Positions 24,668 to 33,456 of a stretch of DNA of 64,000 nt are shown here, piece by piece; the first letter of the stretch is position 1, and the number at the start of each line of letters is the position of its first letter. Both the position numbers and the translations under genes were made by a program. Origin of the DNA: Lachnospiraceae bacterium (GTDB taxonomy: Bacteria; Bacillota; Clostridia; Lachnospirales; Lachnospiraceae); contig JAFUVF010000058.1 in assembly GCA_017483735.1 (NCBI GenBank), positions 1 to 64,000 on the forward strand, given 5' to 3'. The notes under the pieces are model-generated. The model was not told the DNA's origin, made no database searches, and was given only the letters and a program-made list of their open reading frames with translations.

Positions 24668-26010
24668 TAATGAACAAGGAGATTCTTGTTAAAAATCTAA
24701 AGAAAACTCTTACAGCGGGCGCAGGAATACTTCTTGCGCTCACTTTTGGCGCTTGCGGGGAAAATACTGTCTCCGGACAGCCGGCCGCATCTCCCGCAAA
24801 GGCTGAGACGGGTTTTACGGCCACCAATGCAAGGAGCTACGATTCCGCAGACACTTCGGTAATAGTAAAGATAAAGGAGGAGGATAGCGCTATAACCTTC
24901 TTAAATCTTGATATAGGCAGGAAGTACACTTTAAATTACGATGGGACCAGCAGTATTACGGATAAATACGGCAATGCCTTATCAATAACCCAAATCAGAC
25001 CGGGCAATATCGTGGATGTGAAATTTTTAAAGAGCAAGAAGCACCTGACGGCAATGACCCTAAGCAGCGCCGCATGGGAGCTTGATAATGTGGATAATTA
25101 TGAGATAGACAATATAAAAAAGGAAATGTCCATAGGCAGCGAGACCTATAAATTCACGGATGATACGCAGTACTTTTCCGATGATAAGCGCATTGATCCC
25201 ATGGAGCTGAATGCGGCGGATGTACTGGATTTCAAGGGAATTGATACGACAATCCTCTCAGTTACCGTAAAAAAAGGGCATGGGTACTTAAGGCTTTCCG
25301 GTGCAGAGAATTTCTTCGGAGGCTGGATAGATGTGGGGCAGAAGCTGTTTTCAGAGATTTCCGAGGATATGATACTTACGGTGCCGGAAGGGATATATGA
25401 GGTAACTGTGAGCAATATGGGTAATAGCGGCACGAAGCCTGTGGAGATAGTGAGGAACAAGGAGACGACCCTTGACCTTTCGGATCTGGTCATAGAAGCG
25501 CCCAAGGAGGGAACCGTGCTTTTTTCTGTGACACCGTCGGATGCGGAGCTTTTTGTAGACGGGGAGCCTGCGGACTATTCGGCGCCGGTGCAGTTGTTGT
25601 ACGGTATACACCAGATAATTGCAAGAAAGGAAGGCTATCAGACAGTCACACAGTATCTGCGTGTTGGAGAGGAGAATGCCGGAGTGAGCATCACTCTTGA
25701 CGTGGAGAGGAAGACTGATGATACGGAGACTTCATCTGCAGGCAATACTGCAAGCTCAAACAATACCGCCAGCAGCAATAATACTACAGGAAGCTATTAC
25801 AAGCTCTATGTGGATGCGCCGGAGGGGGCGGAGGTTTATTTTGACGGAAGCTATATGGGGATCGTTCCCACCGGATTTAAGAAGGTGGAGGGACTACATG
25901 TGGTAACCTTGCGCAAGAGTGGCTATGAAACCCGTAGCTACACGGTTTCCGTGGATGACGACGACAGAGATGAGACGTTATCCTTCGCAGATTTAGAGGT
26001 CGAGGACTAA
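24664..26010 (+). CDS. PEGA-domain lipoprotein
   Basis: Likely an exported lipoprotein of 448 residues: a basic N-terminus, hydrophobic stretch and FGAC lipobox near residue 30. Two PEGA repeats are clear, VLFSVTPSDAELFVDGEPAD and YKLYVDAPEGAEVYFDGSYMG, each followed by the expected LRKSGYE-like hairpin. They are joined by a Ser/Thr/Asn-rich linker around residues 350-375. The start overlaps the cca stop as ATGA; an ATG 6 nt later is equally possible. PEGA domains are thought to bind the cell surface or envelope components. Function here is unknown. Confidence 0.8.
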   Translation: MIMNKEILVKNLKKTLTAGAGILLALTFGACGENTVSGQPAASPAKAETGFTATNARSYDSADTSVIVKIKEEDSAITFLNLDIGRKYTLNYDGTSSITDKYGNALSITQIRPGNIVDVKFLKSKKHLTAMTLSSAAWELDNVDNYEIDNIKKEMSIGSETYKFTDDTQYFSDDKRIDPMELNAADVLDFKGIDTTILSVTVKKGHGYLRLSGAENFFGGWIDVGQKLFSEISEDMILTVPEGIYEVTVSNMGNSGTKPVEIVRNKETTLDLSDLVIEAPKEGTVLFSVTPSDAELFVDGEPADYSAPVQLLYGIHQIIARKEGYQTVTQYLRVGEENAGVSITLDVERKTDDTETSSAGNTASSNNTASSNNTTGSYYKLYVDAPEGAEVYFDGSYMGIVPTGFKKVEGLHVVTLRKSGYETRSYTVSVDDDDRDETLSFADLEVED

Positions 26011-26048
26011 AAAATGAGGTAAATATCGCTAAATTTAGTATAAAAGGG

Positions 26049-26077
26049 TTGACAAATGCCATAAAAACGTCTATATA
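26049..26077 (+). promoter_or_regulatory. Promoter of hup
   Basis: TTGACA (26049-26054) and TATATA (26072-26077) are 17 bp apart. A perfect CTAAATTTAG palindrome lies at 26029-26038, just upstream of the -35. The strong promoter fits the abundant HU protein. Confidence 0.75.
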
Positions 26078-26141
26078 TATACACATAGGGTCAATTGTGG
26101 CACCTAAAAAACGAAAAAACTCATTATAGGAGGAGTTAATC

Positions 26142-26414
26142 ATGAACAAATCAGAGTTAGTTGCAGCTATTTCTGACAATGCCAAGATTTCTAAGAAGGA
26201 CGCTGAGAAGGCTGTTAAGGCTTTCACCGAGGTTGTTACCAAGGCACTTAAGAAGGGCGACAAGGTTCAGCTTGTTGGCTTCGGTACCTTCGAGGTAGTT
26301 AAGAGAGCAGCTAGAGAGGGTAGAAATCCTCAGACTGGCAAGCCCATGAAGATTAAGGCTTCTAAGGCTCCTAAGTTCAAGGCTGGTAAGGCATTCAAGG
26401 ATGCTCTTAACTAA
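26142..26414 (+). CDS. hup: HU-family DNA-binding protein
   Basis: The 90-residue protein is a typical HU: MNKSELVAAISDNAKISKKD, the GFGTFEV turn, then the DNA-inserting arm RAAREGRNPQTGKPMKIKAS with its Arg-Asn-Pro tip, and the closing FKAGKAFKDAL. It compacts and bends DNA as a dimer. Codon use differs from neighbours (many AAG, GTT, GCT), as expected for a highly expressed gene. AGGAGGAGT precedes the ATG. A strong terminator follows. Confidence 0.97.
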   Translation: MNKSELVAAISDNAKISKKDAEKAVKAFTEVVTKALKKGDKVQLVGFGTFEVVKRAAREGRNPQTGKPMKIKASKAPKFKAGKAFKDALN

Positions 26415-26437
26415 TCCGATTAAATTTGGATGATTTG

Positions 26438-26469
26438 GAAGCGTTCTTCTTCGGAAGGGCGCTTCTTTC
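26438..26469 (+). terminator. Intrinsic terminator after hup
   Basis: Twelve-bp arms GAAGCGTTCTTC and GAAGGGCGCTTC (with two G-T pairs) enclose a TTCG tetraloop and lead into TTTCTTT. Confidence 0.9.
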
Positions 26470-26495
26470 TTTATCATTTTGTAAGGAGAAAAGCA

Positions 26496-26735
26496 ATGCG
26501 TTTGGATAAATACCTGAAGGTTTCGAGACTCATAAAGCGTCGCACGGTGGCAAACGAGGCCTGTGATGCCGGCAGAGTAATGATAAATGACAAGGTTGCA
26601 AAGGCCTCTGCGGAGGTAAAGGTGGGGGACGTGATAACCATAAGCTTCGGAAACAAGGACGTAAAAGCCGAGGTTTTGAGCGTTTCCGAGACTGTCAGAA
26701 AGGAAGAGGCGAAGGAACTTTTCAAATACCTGTGA
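26496..26735 (+). CDS. rqcP: S4-domain RNA-binding protein RqcP (YabO)
   Basis: The 79-residue S4 protein starts MRLDKYLKVSRLIKRRTVAN, with the S4 motif continuing VNDKVAKAS-like (here INDKVAKASAEVKVGDVI). RqcP helps RqcH add alanine tails to nascent chains on stalled 50S ribosomes. AAGGAGA lies 7 nt ahead of the ATG at 26496; the longer open frame is upstream of the terminator and unlikely. In Bacillus yabO is followed by yabP and yabQ, then divIC; here divIC follows directly. Confidence 0.88.
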   Translation: MRLDKYLKVSRLIKRRTVANEACDAGRVMINDKVAKASAEVKVGDVITISFGNKDVKAEVLSVSETVRKEEAKELFKYL

Positions 26736-26742
26736 TTTTAGG

Positions 26743-26771
26743 TTGACATAAATTATAAAACGAGTTATTAT
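26743..26771 (+). promoter_or_regulatory. Consensus promoter placed at the divIC start codon
   Basis: A perfect TTGACA (26743-26748), a 17-bp spacer and TATTAT (26766-26771). The predicted transcription start is at about 26778-26780, and the first ATG of divIC is at 26780. No Shine-Dalgarno sequence lies between, so the transcript would be leaderless. Confidence 0.75.
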
Positions 26772-26779
26772 TCTTCTAT

Positions 26780-27100
26780 ATGGGTTACATAACACACAGA
26801 AGACAAAAGGTCGCATACAAAAAAAATAAGCAGAATAAGCTGAGTATCTTCCTGGTAAGCTTGACAGTCAGCCTTATTATCGTTGTGACAGCGGTAAGGG
26901 GTATGGATCTCAAAAAGAAGATTGCTGTGCTGGATGAGAAGGAGGCAAGCCTCAAAGCCCAGATTGAAAAGGAGGAGGCACGAGCCGAGGAGATAGAGCA
27001 GTACGGTATCTATACCCAGACCAAGGCGTATTATGAGGAGGTCGCCAAGGACAAGCTGGGGTTGGTATACGAGGGGGAAATATTATTTAAGAAAGAATAG
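26780..27100 (+). CDS. divIC: Septum formation initiator DivIC/FtsB-like
   Basis: The 106-residue bitopic protein has a basic N-terminus (HRRQKVAYKKNKQNK), one transmembrane helix (about residues 23-42) and a coiled coil to about residue 80, ending in VAKDKLGLVYEGEILF, the conserved C-terminal box of DivIC/FtsB. It would join FtsL and DivIB/FtsQ in the divisome. No ribosome site precedes the ATG, and the promoter -10 box lies 8 nt upstream, so translation is probably leaderless. No other in-frame ATG would keep the membrane helix. Confidence 0.85.
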   Translation: MGYITHRRQKVAYKKNKQNKLSIFLVSLTVSLIIVVTAVRGMDLKKKIAVLDEKEASLKAQIEKEEARAEEIEQYGIYTQTKAYYEEVAKDKLGLVYEGEILFKKE

Positions 27101-27127
27101 CTGCAATTATTCTAAATATTTGCGAGG

Positions 27128-27154
27128 GAGCCGGGTGTATCTGCCGGCTCTTTT
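27128..27154 (+). terminator. Intrinsic terminator between divIC and tilS
   Basis: GAGCCGG and CCGGCTC enclose GTGTATCTG and are followed by TTTT. It ends the divIC transcript; tilS begins 18 nt beyond it, so some read-through is possible. Confidence 0.75.
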
Positions 27155-27171
27155 GCGATAAGGGAGAAAAC

Positions 27172-28608
27172 TTGAAGGGTTCGGATGTCAAAGCAAAAAC
27201 AGAGAATAAGGTAATCGGATATATCAAAGAGAAAGATATGCTGAATTCCGGGGATACTCTTATAATCGGGGTGTCCGGCGGAGCGGACTCCATGTGCCTT
27301 TTATTGCTTTTGCAAAAATACAGGGAAAAGCATCCCATAACAATTTATGTTGTGCACATTAATCATGGTATAAGAACGGAGGCGGGAGAGGACGAGGCTT
27401 TTGTGGAGGAGTACTGCAGAAATTACGGTATCCCATTCAGAGCTGTACATGAGAATGTGCCCATAATCGCAGAAAAGCAGCACCTTACGGAGGAGGAAGC
27501 GGGGAGGCGTATAAGGTATGAGGCGTTTAATAAGCTTGCGGACGAGATATGCGCATCAGAGGGAATACGCCCCGAAGCTGTCAGGATAGCTGTTGCACAC
27601 AATTTAAACGATCTTGCGGAAACGGCGCTTTTTAATATGCTGAGAGGAAGCTCGCTGACGGGACTGTCGGGAATAAAGCCCGTGCGGCACGGAAAATATA
27701 CCATCATACGCCCGCTGCTTTGTCTTGAAAGAAGCGAGATAGAAGAATATCTGAAAAGCACCGGGCAGAGCTATTGCACGGATTCCACAAACGCCACGGA
27801 CGATTATGCGAGAAACCGGATCAGGCATAATATCATCCCAGTTGCGGAAAGGGATATAAACTCAAATGCCGTTATGCACATTGCAGAGGCGGCTAAGGAA
27901 GCGGCGGAGGCGGATGAGTACATAGGTGCGGAGGCGGAATGCGCACTAAGGCGATGTGTCGTGGCAACCCTTGAAGACTGTGAAAGGAGCTATTGTCTGC
28001 AGGCTTTGGCTTTTTTGAAGGAAGCTCCTATAATACAGAAAAAAATGCTGCATATCATATTGACAAGGCTTTCCCCTGGGCATAAGGACATATCGAGGAT
28101 TCACATAGACAAGCTGCAGGAGCTTTTTTATGTGGCGGGGAACCGCAGCGTTGATCTTCCCTTCGGAATCAGTGCAATAAGAGAGTACAATAATGTCTTT
28201 ATTGGCTTTCTGGATGAAAGGGATGAGGCGGAAAACGTAAATATCTCTATGAAAGAGGTAGCCTTATCGGAGCTTGGAATTTATAAAAATTCTATCAAAG
28301 TTCCTTCATTGGAGTGTACGAAATGGTTTGATTATGATAAAATAAACTCTGACCCAATTGTACGCACACGCTTGCCGGGTGATTACATAAGCATTTCAGG
28401 CGGCAAAAAAAGCCTTAAAAAGTATTTTATAGACGAAAAGATTCCGAAGTCCGAAAGGGACAGGATGCTCCTTTTGGCTGACGGAAGCCATATTATGTGG
28501 ATACTTAAGGGCAGAATAAGCGAGTACTATAAGATTACAGAGGCTACAAGACGTGTGCTTCGGGTGGATATCGGAGAACAGGACACAAATCAGGGCAACA
28601 CACTATAA
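27172..28608 (+). CDS. tilS: tRNA(Ile)-lysidine synthase
   Basis: TilS modifies C34 of tRNA-Ile(CAU) to lysidine. The 478-residue N-type ATP pyrophosphatase has IIGVSGGADSMCLL (P-loop SGGADS at about residue 35-40), VHINHGIR, AVAHNLNDLAETALFNMLRGSSLTGLSGI, and a C-terminal TilS domain around TRLPGDYISISGGKKSLKKYFIDEKIPKSERD. The TTG start at 27172 follows AAGGGAG. It is followed 10 nt later by hpt, then ftsH, the order seen in Bacillus and Listeria. Confidence 0.95.
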   Translation: MKGSDVKAKTENKVIGYIKEKDMLNSGDTLIIGVSGGADSMCLLLLLQKYREKHPITIYVVHINHGIRTEAGEDEAFVEEYCRNYGIPFRAVHENVPIIAEKQHLTEEEAGRRIRYEAFNKLADEICASEGIRPEAVRIAVAHNLNDLAETALFNMLRGSSLTGLSGIKPVRHGKYTIIRPLLCLERSEIEEYLKSTGQSYCTDSTNATDDYARNRIRHNIIPVAERDINSNAVMHIAEAAKEAAEADEYIGAEAECALRRCVVATLEDCERSYCLQALAFLKEAPIIQKKMLHIILTRLSPGHKDISRIHIDKLQELFYVAGNRSVDLPFGISAIREYNNVFIGFLDERDEAENVNISMKEVALSELGIYKNSIKVPSLECTKWFDYDKINSDPIVRTRLPGDYISISGGKKSLKKYFIDEKIPKSERDRMLLLADGSHIMWILKGRISEYYKITEATRRVLRVDIGEQDTNQGNTL

Positions 28609-28618
28609 GGAGGGCAGC

Positions 28619-29149
28619 ATGGAAGAACAGATTTCCGTACTTATTTCCGAGGAAGATGTTGATAAGCGCATAGAAGAGCTGGCAGCGCAGATAAGCGAGG
28701 ATTACAGAGGGCGTCAGATACATCTGATATGTGTATTAAAGGGCGGTGCGCCCTTTATGATAGAGCTGTCGAAGCGTCTTACGGTGCCGGTATCCATGGA
28801 TTATATGGCGGTGTCAAGCTACGGCTCGTCCACCAAGTCAAGCGGTGTAGTAAGAATCGTGAAGGACTTGGACGAGTCCATAAAGGACAGGGATGTGCTT
28901 ATCGTGGAGGATATAGTGGATTCGGGGAGAACCCTCAAATATCTGATGGAGCTGCTTTCCGCAAGGGAGCCCAGATCCCTGAAGCTGTGTACGCTTTTGG
29001 ACAAGCCCGATGGACGCATGGTGGATGTCGAGGCGGACTATTCCTGCTTTGAAATACCGGATAAGTTTGTGGTGGGCTACGGACTTGATTATGACCAGAA
29101 ATATCGCAATCTTCCCTATGTGGGAGTGCTTTCGTTTGTGGAGAATTAG
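28619..29149 (+). CDS. hpt: Hypoxanthine phosphoribosyltransferase
   Basis: The 176-residue enzyme salvages hypoxanthine (and guanine) with PRPP. It has LICVLKGGAPFMIEL, the flexible-loop MDYMAVSSYGSSTKSSG, the PRPP motif VLIVEDIVDSGRTL (about residue 99) and DKFVVGYGLDYDQKYRNLPYVG. AAGGAGGG precedes the ATG at 28619; the longer open frame overlaps tilS without a ribosome site. In Listeria, HprT and TilS have been reported to act together on ftsH expression, and the same gene order is kept here. Confidence 0.95.
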   Translation: MEEQISVLISEEDVDKRIEELAAQISEDYRGRQIHLICVLKGGAPFMIELSKRLTVPVSMDYMAVSSYGSSTKSSGVVRIVKDLDESIKDRDVLIVEDIVDSGRTLKYLMELLSAREPRSLKLCTLLDKPDGRMVDVEADYSCFEIPDKFVVGYGLDYDQKYRNLPYVGVLSFVEN

Positions 29150-29151
29150 GA

Positions 29152-29261
29152 GTCACTACGTTATAGGAGGACAGACGCCGGAATTTAGGCTGTGAAACAT
29201 CGTGACCGGCGCAGGCAATTTGCAGAAGAACATTGCAAATTGTCACTACGTTATAGGAGGA
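29152..29261 (+). promoter_or_regulatory. Duplicated ribosome-site leader with hairpins before ftsH
   Basis: A 20-bp sequence containing TATAGGAGGA is present identically at 29152-29171 and 29242-29261. Between the copies are two stems: CGCCGG / CCGGCG (about 29176-29212) and a 9-bp CAATTTGCA / TGCAAATTG (29216-29224 and 29234-29242). The second stem abuts the ribosome site used by ftsH, and its last base lies in the second repeat. This could control ftsH translation or be an accident of duplication. Confidence 0.65.
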
Positions 29262-29271
29262 ATATACTACA

Positions 29272-31095
29272 TTGAATCAACAAAACAACAGAGGCTATAA
29301 TGCATATTTCATATTCATTATTCTTCTGGCGGGACTGGTGTTTGTGCTCACACAGATACGCAGCCGCACCATAGAATACACCCGCACCGGACTTGAGGCG
29401 GATATCGCAAGGGACAATATCGCAGGGATATACATTGTTCCCAACGAGGAGGCGCCCACGGGATATGCGGAGGTAACCTTAAAGGACGGCACGGAGAAGA
29501 AGCTCTATGCAACGGATATTAACGAGCTTGAAAATCTTTTGAGAACCGAGGGCTACGACCCCGTGGTAAGTAATGTCAGAAGGGAGAGCTTTATTCTGAC
29601 GACCATAGTACCCATGCTTATCGTTCTTGCGGTGGCGTTTTTCTTCTTTATGATGCTGAACGCCCAGAATATGGGCGCCGGAGGCGGAGCGGGAGCCCGC
29701 ATGATGAATTTCGGAAAGAGCCACGCCCGCATGTCGAAGGGCGACAACAAGACCAATTTCGAGGGTGTTGCGGGGCTTAAGGAAGAAAAGGAAGAGCTTG
29801 AAGAGATTGTGGAATTTTTGAAAACTCCAGAGAAGTTTACCACTCTGGGGGCAAGGATTCCTAAAGGCGTGCTTTTGGAGGGACCTCCCGGAACCGGCAA
29901 AACCCTGCTTGCAAAGGCAGTTGCAGGGGAGGCGGGCGTTCCCTTTTTCTCGATATCAGGCTCGGATTTCGTGGAAATGTTTGTGGGTGTCGGCGCTTCC
30001 AGAGTGAGAGACCTTTTTGAGGATGCGAAGAAGAATGCACCCTGTATGGTATTTATAGACGAGATAGATGCAGTTGCCAGACGCCGCGGTACGGGAATGG
30101 GCGGCGGTCATGACGAGAGGGAGCAGACACTTAATCAGCTCCTTGTGGAGATGGACGGCTTCAACGAAAATTCCGGTATCATAGTCATGGCGGCTACCAA
30201 CAGGGTCGACATACTTGACCCTGCGATAATGCGTCCGGGACGCTTCGACAGAAAGATTGTGGTAGGCAGACCGGATGTGGGCGGCAGGGAGGAAATCCTC
30301 GAGGTTCACGCAAAGAATAAGCCCCTTTCGGATGATGTCGATTTGAAGCAGATAGCACAGACCACGGCGGGCTTTACCGGAGCGGATTTGGAGAACCTTC
30401 TAAACGAGGCTGCCATAAATGCGGCGAGAGATTCCAAAGCCTATATCACACAGGACGATATCAAAAAGGCCTTTGTAAAGGTGGGTATCGGCGCAGAGAA
30501 GAAGAGCAAGATCATATCCGAGAAGGAGAAGAGGATAACCGCATACCATGAGGCGGGACACGCCATTCTTTTCCATGTGCTGCCGGATGTGGGTCCCGTG
30601 TACTCCGTATCCATAATTCCAACAGGAATGGGCGCTGCGGGCTATACTATGCCCCTTCCCGAGAAGGACGAGATGTTTATGACAAAGGGACGCATGCTTC
30701 AGGATATAATGGTTTCCCTGGGCGGGCGCATCGCAGAGGAGATAATATTCAAGGATGTGACTACGGGTGCCTCCAGTGACATCAAGAAAGCAACAAAGAT
30801 GGCACGCTCCATGGTTACCAAGTACGGAATGAGCGAGAATATCGGTGTCATCTGCTATGACAACGAGGATGATGAGGTATTTATCGGAAGGGATCTTGCG
30901 CATGCCAAGGCAAACAGCGAGGCTATATCCGGAGAGATAGACAGAGAAGTCAAATCAATAATCGATGACTGCTACAGGAAGGCCAAGGACATAATAATGA
31001 ACAACGAGGGTGTATTGCACTCCTGCGCCAAGCTTCTTTTGGAAAAGGAGAAGATATCCCGTGCAGAGTTTGAGGCGCTCTTTCTGGCTTTGTGA
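29272..31095 (+). CDS. ftsH: ATP-dependent zinc metalloprotease FtsH
   Basis: FtsH is a membrane AAA+ protease that removes misfolded membrane proteins and regulators. The 607-residue protein has two transmembrane helices (about residues 9-25 and 106-128), Walker A GPPGTGKT (about 204), Walker B FIDEIDAV, the second region of homology [20 protein letters not shown], and the zinc site HEAGH (about 426) with a distal Glu/Asp region. The start is TTG at 29272, 11 nt after AGGAGG. The leader carries a duplicated ribosome-site sequence. Confidence 0.97.
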   Translation: MNQQNNRGYNAYFIFIILLAGLVFVLTQIRSRTIEYTRTGLEADIARDNIAGIYIVPNEEAPTGYAEVTLKDGTEKKLYATDINELENLLRTEGYDPVVSNVRRESFILTTIVPMLIVLAVAFFFFMMLNAQNMGAGGGAGARMMNFGKSHARMSKGDNKTNFEGVAGLKEEKEELEEIVEFLKTPEKFTTLGARIPKGVLLEGPPGTGKTLLAKAVAGEAGVPFFSISGSDFVEMFVGVGASRVRDLFEDAKKNAPCMVFIDEIDAVARRRGTGMGGGHDEREQTLNQLLVEMDGFNENSGIIVMAATNRVDILDPAIMRPGRFDRKIVVGRPDVGGREEILEVHAKNKPLSDDVDLKQIAQTTAGFTGADLENLLNEAAINAARDSKAYITQDDIKKAFVKVGIGAEKKSKIISEKEKRITAYHEAGHAILFHVLPDVGPVYSVSIIPTGMGAAGYTMPLPEKDEMFMTKGRMLQDIMVSLGGRIAEEIIFKDVTTGASSDIKKATKMARSMVTKYGMSENIGVICYDNEDDEVFIGRDLAHAKANSEAISGEIDREVKSIIDDCYRKAKDIIMNNEGVLHSCAKLLLEKEKISRAEFEALFLAL

Positions 31096-31245
31096 AAGTT
31101 GCACAAATTTGGGGGTGAGTTTTTGTGAAATTTGTTGAATTTAAGAGTAGTCAAGGAATGAAACCTCTGCTATTATAATATGCGTAACCCCCCAATACAT
31201 TATATAGTTTTTTGCTATACCCCATTAAGAAGAAATACCTTCTCT

Positions 31246-31280
31246 AAAGAGACTGCCGGAAACGGCGGTCTCTTTACTTT
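31246..31280 (+). terminator. Terminator with GAAA tetraloop
   Basis: A 13-bp stem (AAAGAGACTGCCG with its partner, one G-T pair) is capped by GAAA and followed by a short interrupted T-rich stretch. It lies between ftsH and the GH13 gene. The remaining intergenic sequence (31096-31245) is AT-rich and I see no gene in it. Confidence 0.7.
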
Positions 31281-31335
31281 ATGTCAGTTTTTTGTTAAAA
31301 TAGAAAAGACTATATTTTGACATCAAGGTGATTTA

Positions 31336-33456
31336 ATGGATTTAGAAACACTGCACAGACTGGAGCTCAATCAAAACTACATCGCAAATATGCGTCCCGT
31401 GTTTAACAGGGCGGCGCTGTATGCCGACACTACGGAGGATTATGTTATTCCCGTGGAACCGGTGCCATATTCCGTCGTAAAGATACGCTTCCGCACTGCG
31501 GTAAACAATGTGGACAGTGTCTTCCTCGTATGCCGTGGCAGGAAGGAGCTTATGATGAAGGTGGAGTCCACGGAGTATTTCGATTATTATGAGCATGAGA
31601 TAACCGTGGATAACGAGAAGGTGGGCTACCATTTTGAGGTTCAGACCGGCAAGGTCATAGGCTACTACGACACCAGAGGTCTCGGACAGGATATAAACGA
31701 GTATTATGATTTCATAATTATCCCCGGCTTCAAGACCCCCGATTGGGCAAAAGGGGCGGTAATGTACCAGATATATACTGACCGCTTCTGCAACGGTGAC
31801 GAGACGAATGACGTATTGACCAACGAATATACCTATATCGGCGACCATGTACACAGGGTGGAGGATTGGAACCGCTATCCACAGGCTATGGATGTGAGGG
31901 AATTCTACGGCGGAGATTTGCAGGGAGTAATGGATAAGCTAGATTATCTGGAAAGCCTCGGAGTGGAGGTTATATATTTTAATCCCCTGTTTGTATCTCC
32001 ATCCAACCACAAATATGATATTCAGGATTACGACTTCATTGACCCGCACTTCGGGAAGATAGTGTATGACGAGGGAGAGCTTTTAAAGGATTCGGAAAAG
32101 GATAATGCGGAAGCGACAAGATATATTAACAGAGTGACGGACAGAAGAAATCTCGAAGCCTCAAACCGCTTCTTCATACAGCTTGTGGAGGAAATTCACA
32201 GGCGGGGAATGAAGGTTATTCTGGACGGTGTTTTCAACCACTGCGGCTCCTTCAACAAGTGGCTTGACAGGGAAAGGATATATGAGAACGCCCCGGGATA
32301 TGAAAAGGGAGCCTACATCACAAAGGATAGCCCATATAACAGCTATTTCAGCTTCCATGAGGACAAGCCGGAAAAATGGCCCTACAACACCTCCTACGAC
32401 GGATGGTGGGGACATGATACCCTGCCTAAGCTTAATTACGAGGGCTCAAGACAGCTCTTTGATTATATTCTATATATTGGAAAAAAGTGGGTATCGCCGC
32501 CATACAATGTGGACGGCTGGAGACTTGACGTGGCAGCGGATTTGGGTCACAGTCAGGACTTCAATCACAAATTCTGGCAGGAGTTCAGAAAGGCAGTAAA
32601 ATCCGCAAATCCCAATGCCATTATCCTTGCGGAGCACTATGGCAACACAAGGGATTGGCTGCAGGGAAACGAGTGGGATACCGTAATGAACTATGACGCC
32701 TTTATGGAGCCCGTTACATGGTTTTTGACCGGTATGGAGAAGCATTCCGACGACTTCAGGGAAGACCTTTTGGGAAATGCGGATTCCTTCTGGGGGGCTA
32801 TGAAGCATCATTCGTCAAGCTTCGCAATGCCCAGCTGGCAGGTGGCTATGAACGAGCTTTCAAACCACGACCATTCCAGATTCCTTACCCGCACGAATCA
32901 CAAGGTGGGACGTACCAACACTATGGGACCCGAGGCTGCGGAGCAGGGAATAAGCTACAGTGTGTTCCGTGAGGCTGTCATTATGCAGATGACCTGGGTG
33001 GGGGCACCCACTATATATTACGGCGATGAAGCCGGAGTCTGCGGCTTTACCGACCCGGACAGCAGGCGTACATACCCCTGGGGACATGAAAACAAGGAGC
33101 TCATAGAGTTCCACAGGGATATCATAAAGATACGCAACCGCTTCCGTGTATTCCGCACAGGCTCCATAAAGCCCGTGGAGAGCGGATATAATTTCCTTTC
33201 CTATGCCCGCTTCAACAAGAAGGAGCACCTGATAGTCATTATCAACAATAATGATTATGAGGTCGAGAAGGTTTTGAACGTCTGGACTGTGGGGATACCC
33301 AAAAGAGGCACTATGGAGACCTTGATACAGTCCGATGACACCGGCTACAGACTCGGAGGAGAGGAATATCCAATAAACGTGGGGAAGATAAAGATAAAGC
33401 TTCCACCTCATTCCGGCACCATAATCCGGCATAAAAGGAATATGTATGAAGCTTAG
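31336..33456 (+). CDS. Glycoside hydrolase family 13 (cyclomaltodextrinase/neopullulanase-like)
   Basis: The 706-residue intracellular enzyme likely hydrolyses maltodextrins or cyclodextrins. An N-terminal beta domain (residues 1-130) precedes the (beta/alpha)8 core: YQIYTDRFCNGD, GVEVIYFNPLFVSPSNHKYD, VILDGVFNHCG, the nucleophile Asp in VDGWRLDVA, the acid Glu in ILAEHYG and the third Asp in LSNHDHSRF. No signal peptide. The ATG follows AAGGTGA. Its end overlaps the next gene by 11 bp; why a maltodextrin enzyme is coupled to membrane glycosyltransferases is unclear. Confidence 0.92.
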   Translation: MDLETLHRLELNQNYIANMRPVFNRAALYADTTEDYVIPVEPVPYSVVKIRFRTAVNNVDSVFLVCRGRKELMMKVESTEYFDYYEHEITVDNEKVGYHFEVQTGKVIGYYDTRGLGQDINEYYDFIIIPGFKTPDWAKGAVMYQIYTDRFCNGDETNDVLTNEYTYIGDHVHRVEDWNRYPQAMDVREFYGGDLQGVMDKLDYLESLGVEVIYFNPLFVSPSNHKYDIQDYDFIDPHFGKIVYDEGELLKDSEKDNAEATRYINRVTDRRNLEASNRFFIQLVEEIHRRGMKVILDGVFNHCGSFNKWLDRERIYENAPGYEKGAYITKDSPYNSYFSFHEDKPEKWPYNTSYDGWWGHDTLPKLNYEGSRQLFDYILYIGKKWVSPPYNVDGWRLDVAADLGHSQDFNHKFWQEFRKAVKSANPNAIILAEHYGNTRDWLQGNEWDTVMNYDAFMEPVTWFLTGMEKHSDDFREDLLGNADSFWGAMKHHSSSFAMPSWQVAMNELSNHDHSRFLTRTNHKVGRTNTMGPEAAEQGISYSVFREAVIMQMTWVGAPTIYYGDEAGVCGFTDPDSRRTYPWGHENKELIEFHRDIIKIRNRFRVFRTGSIKPVESGYNFLSYARFNKKEHLIVIINNNDYEVEKVLNVWTVGIPKRGTMETLIQSDDTGYRLGGEEYPINVGKIKIKLPPHSGTIIRHKRNMYEA

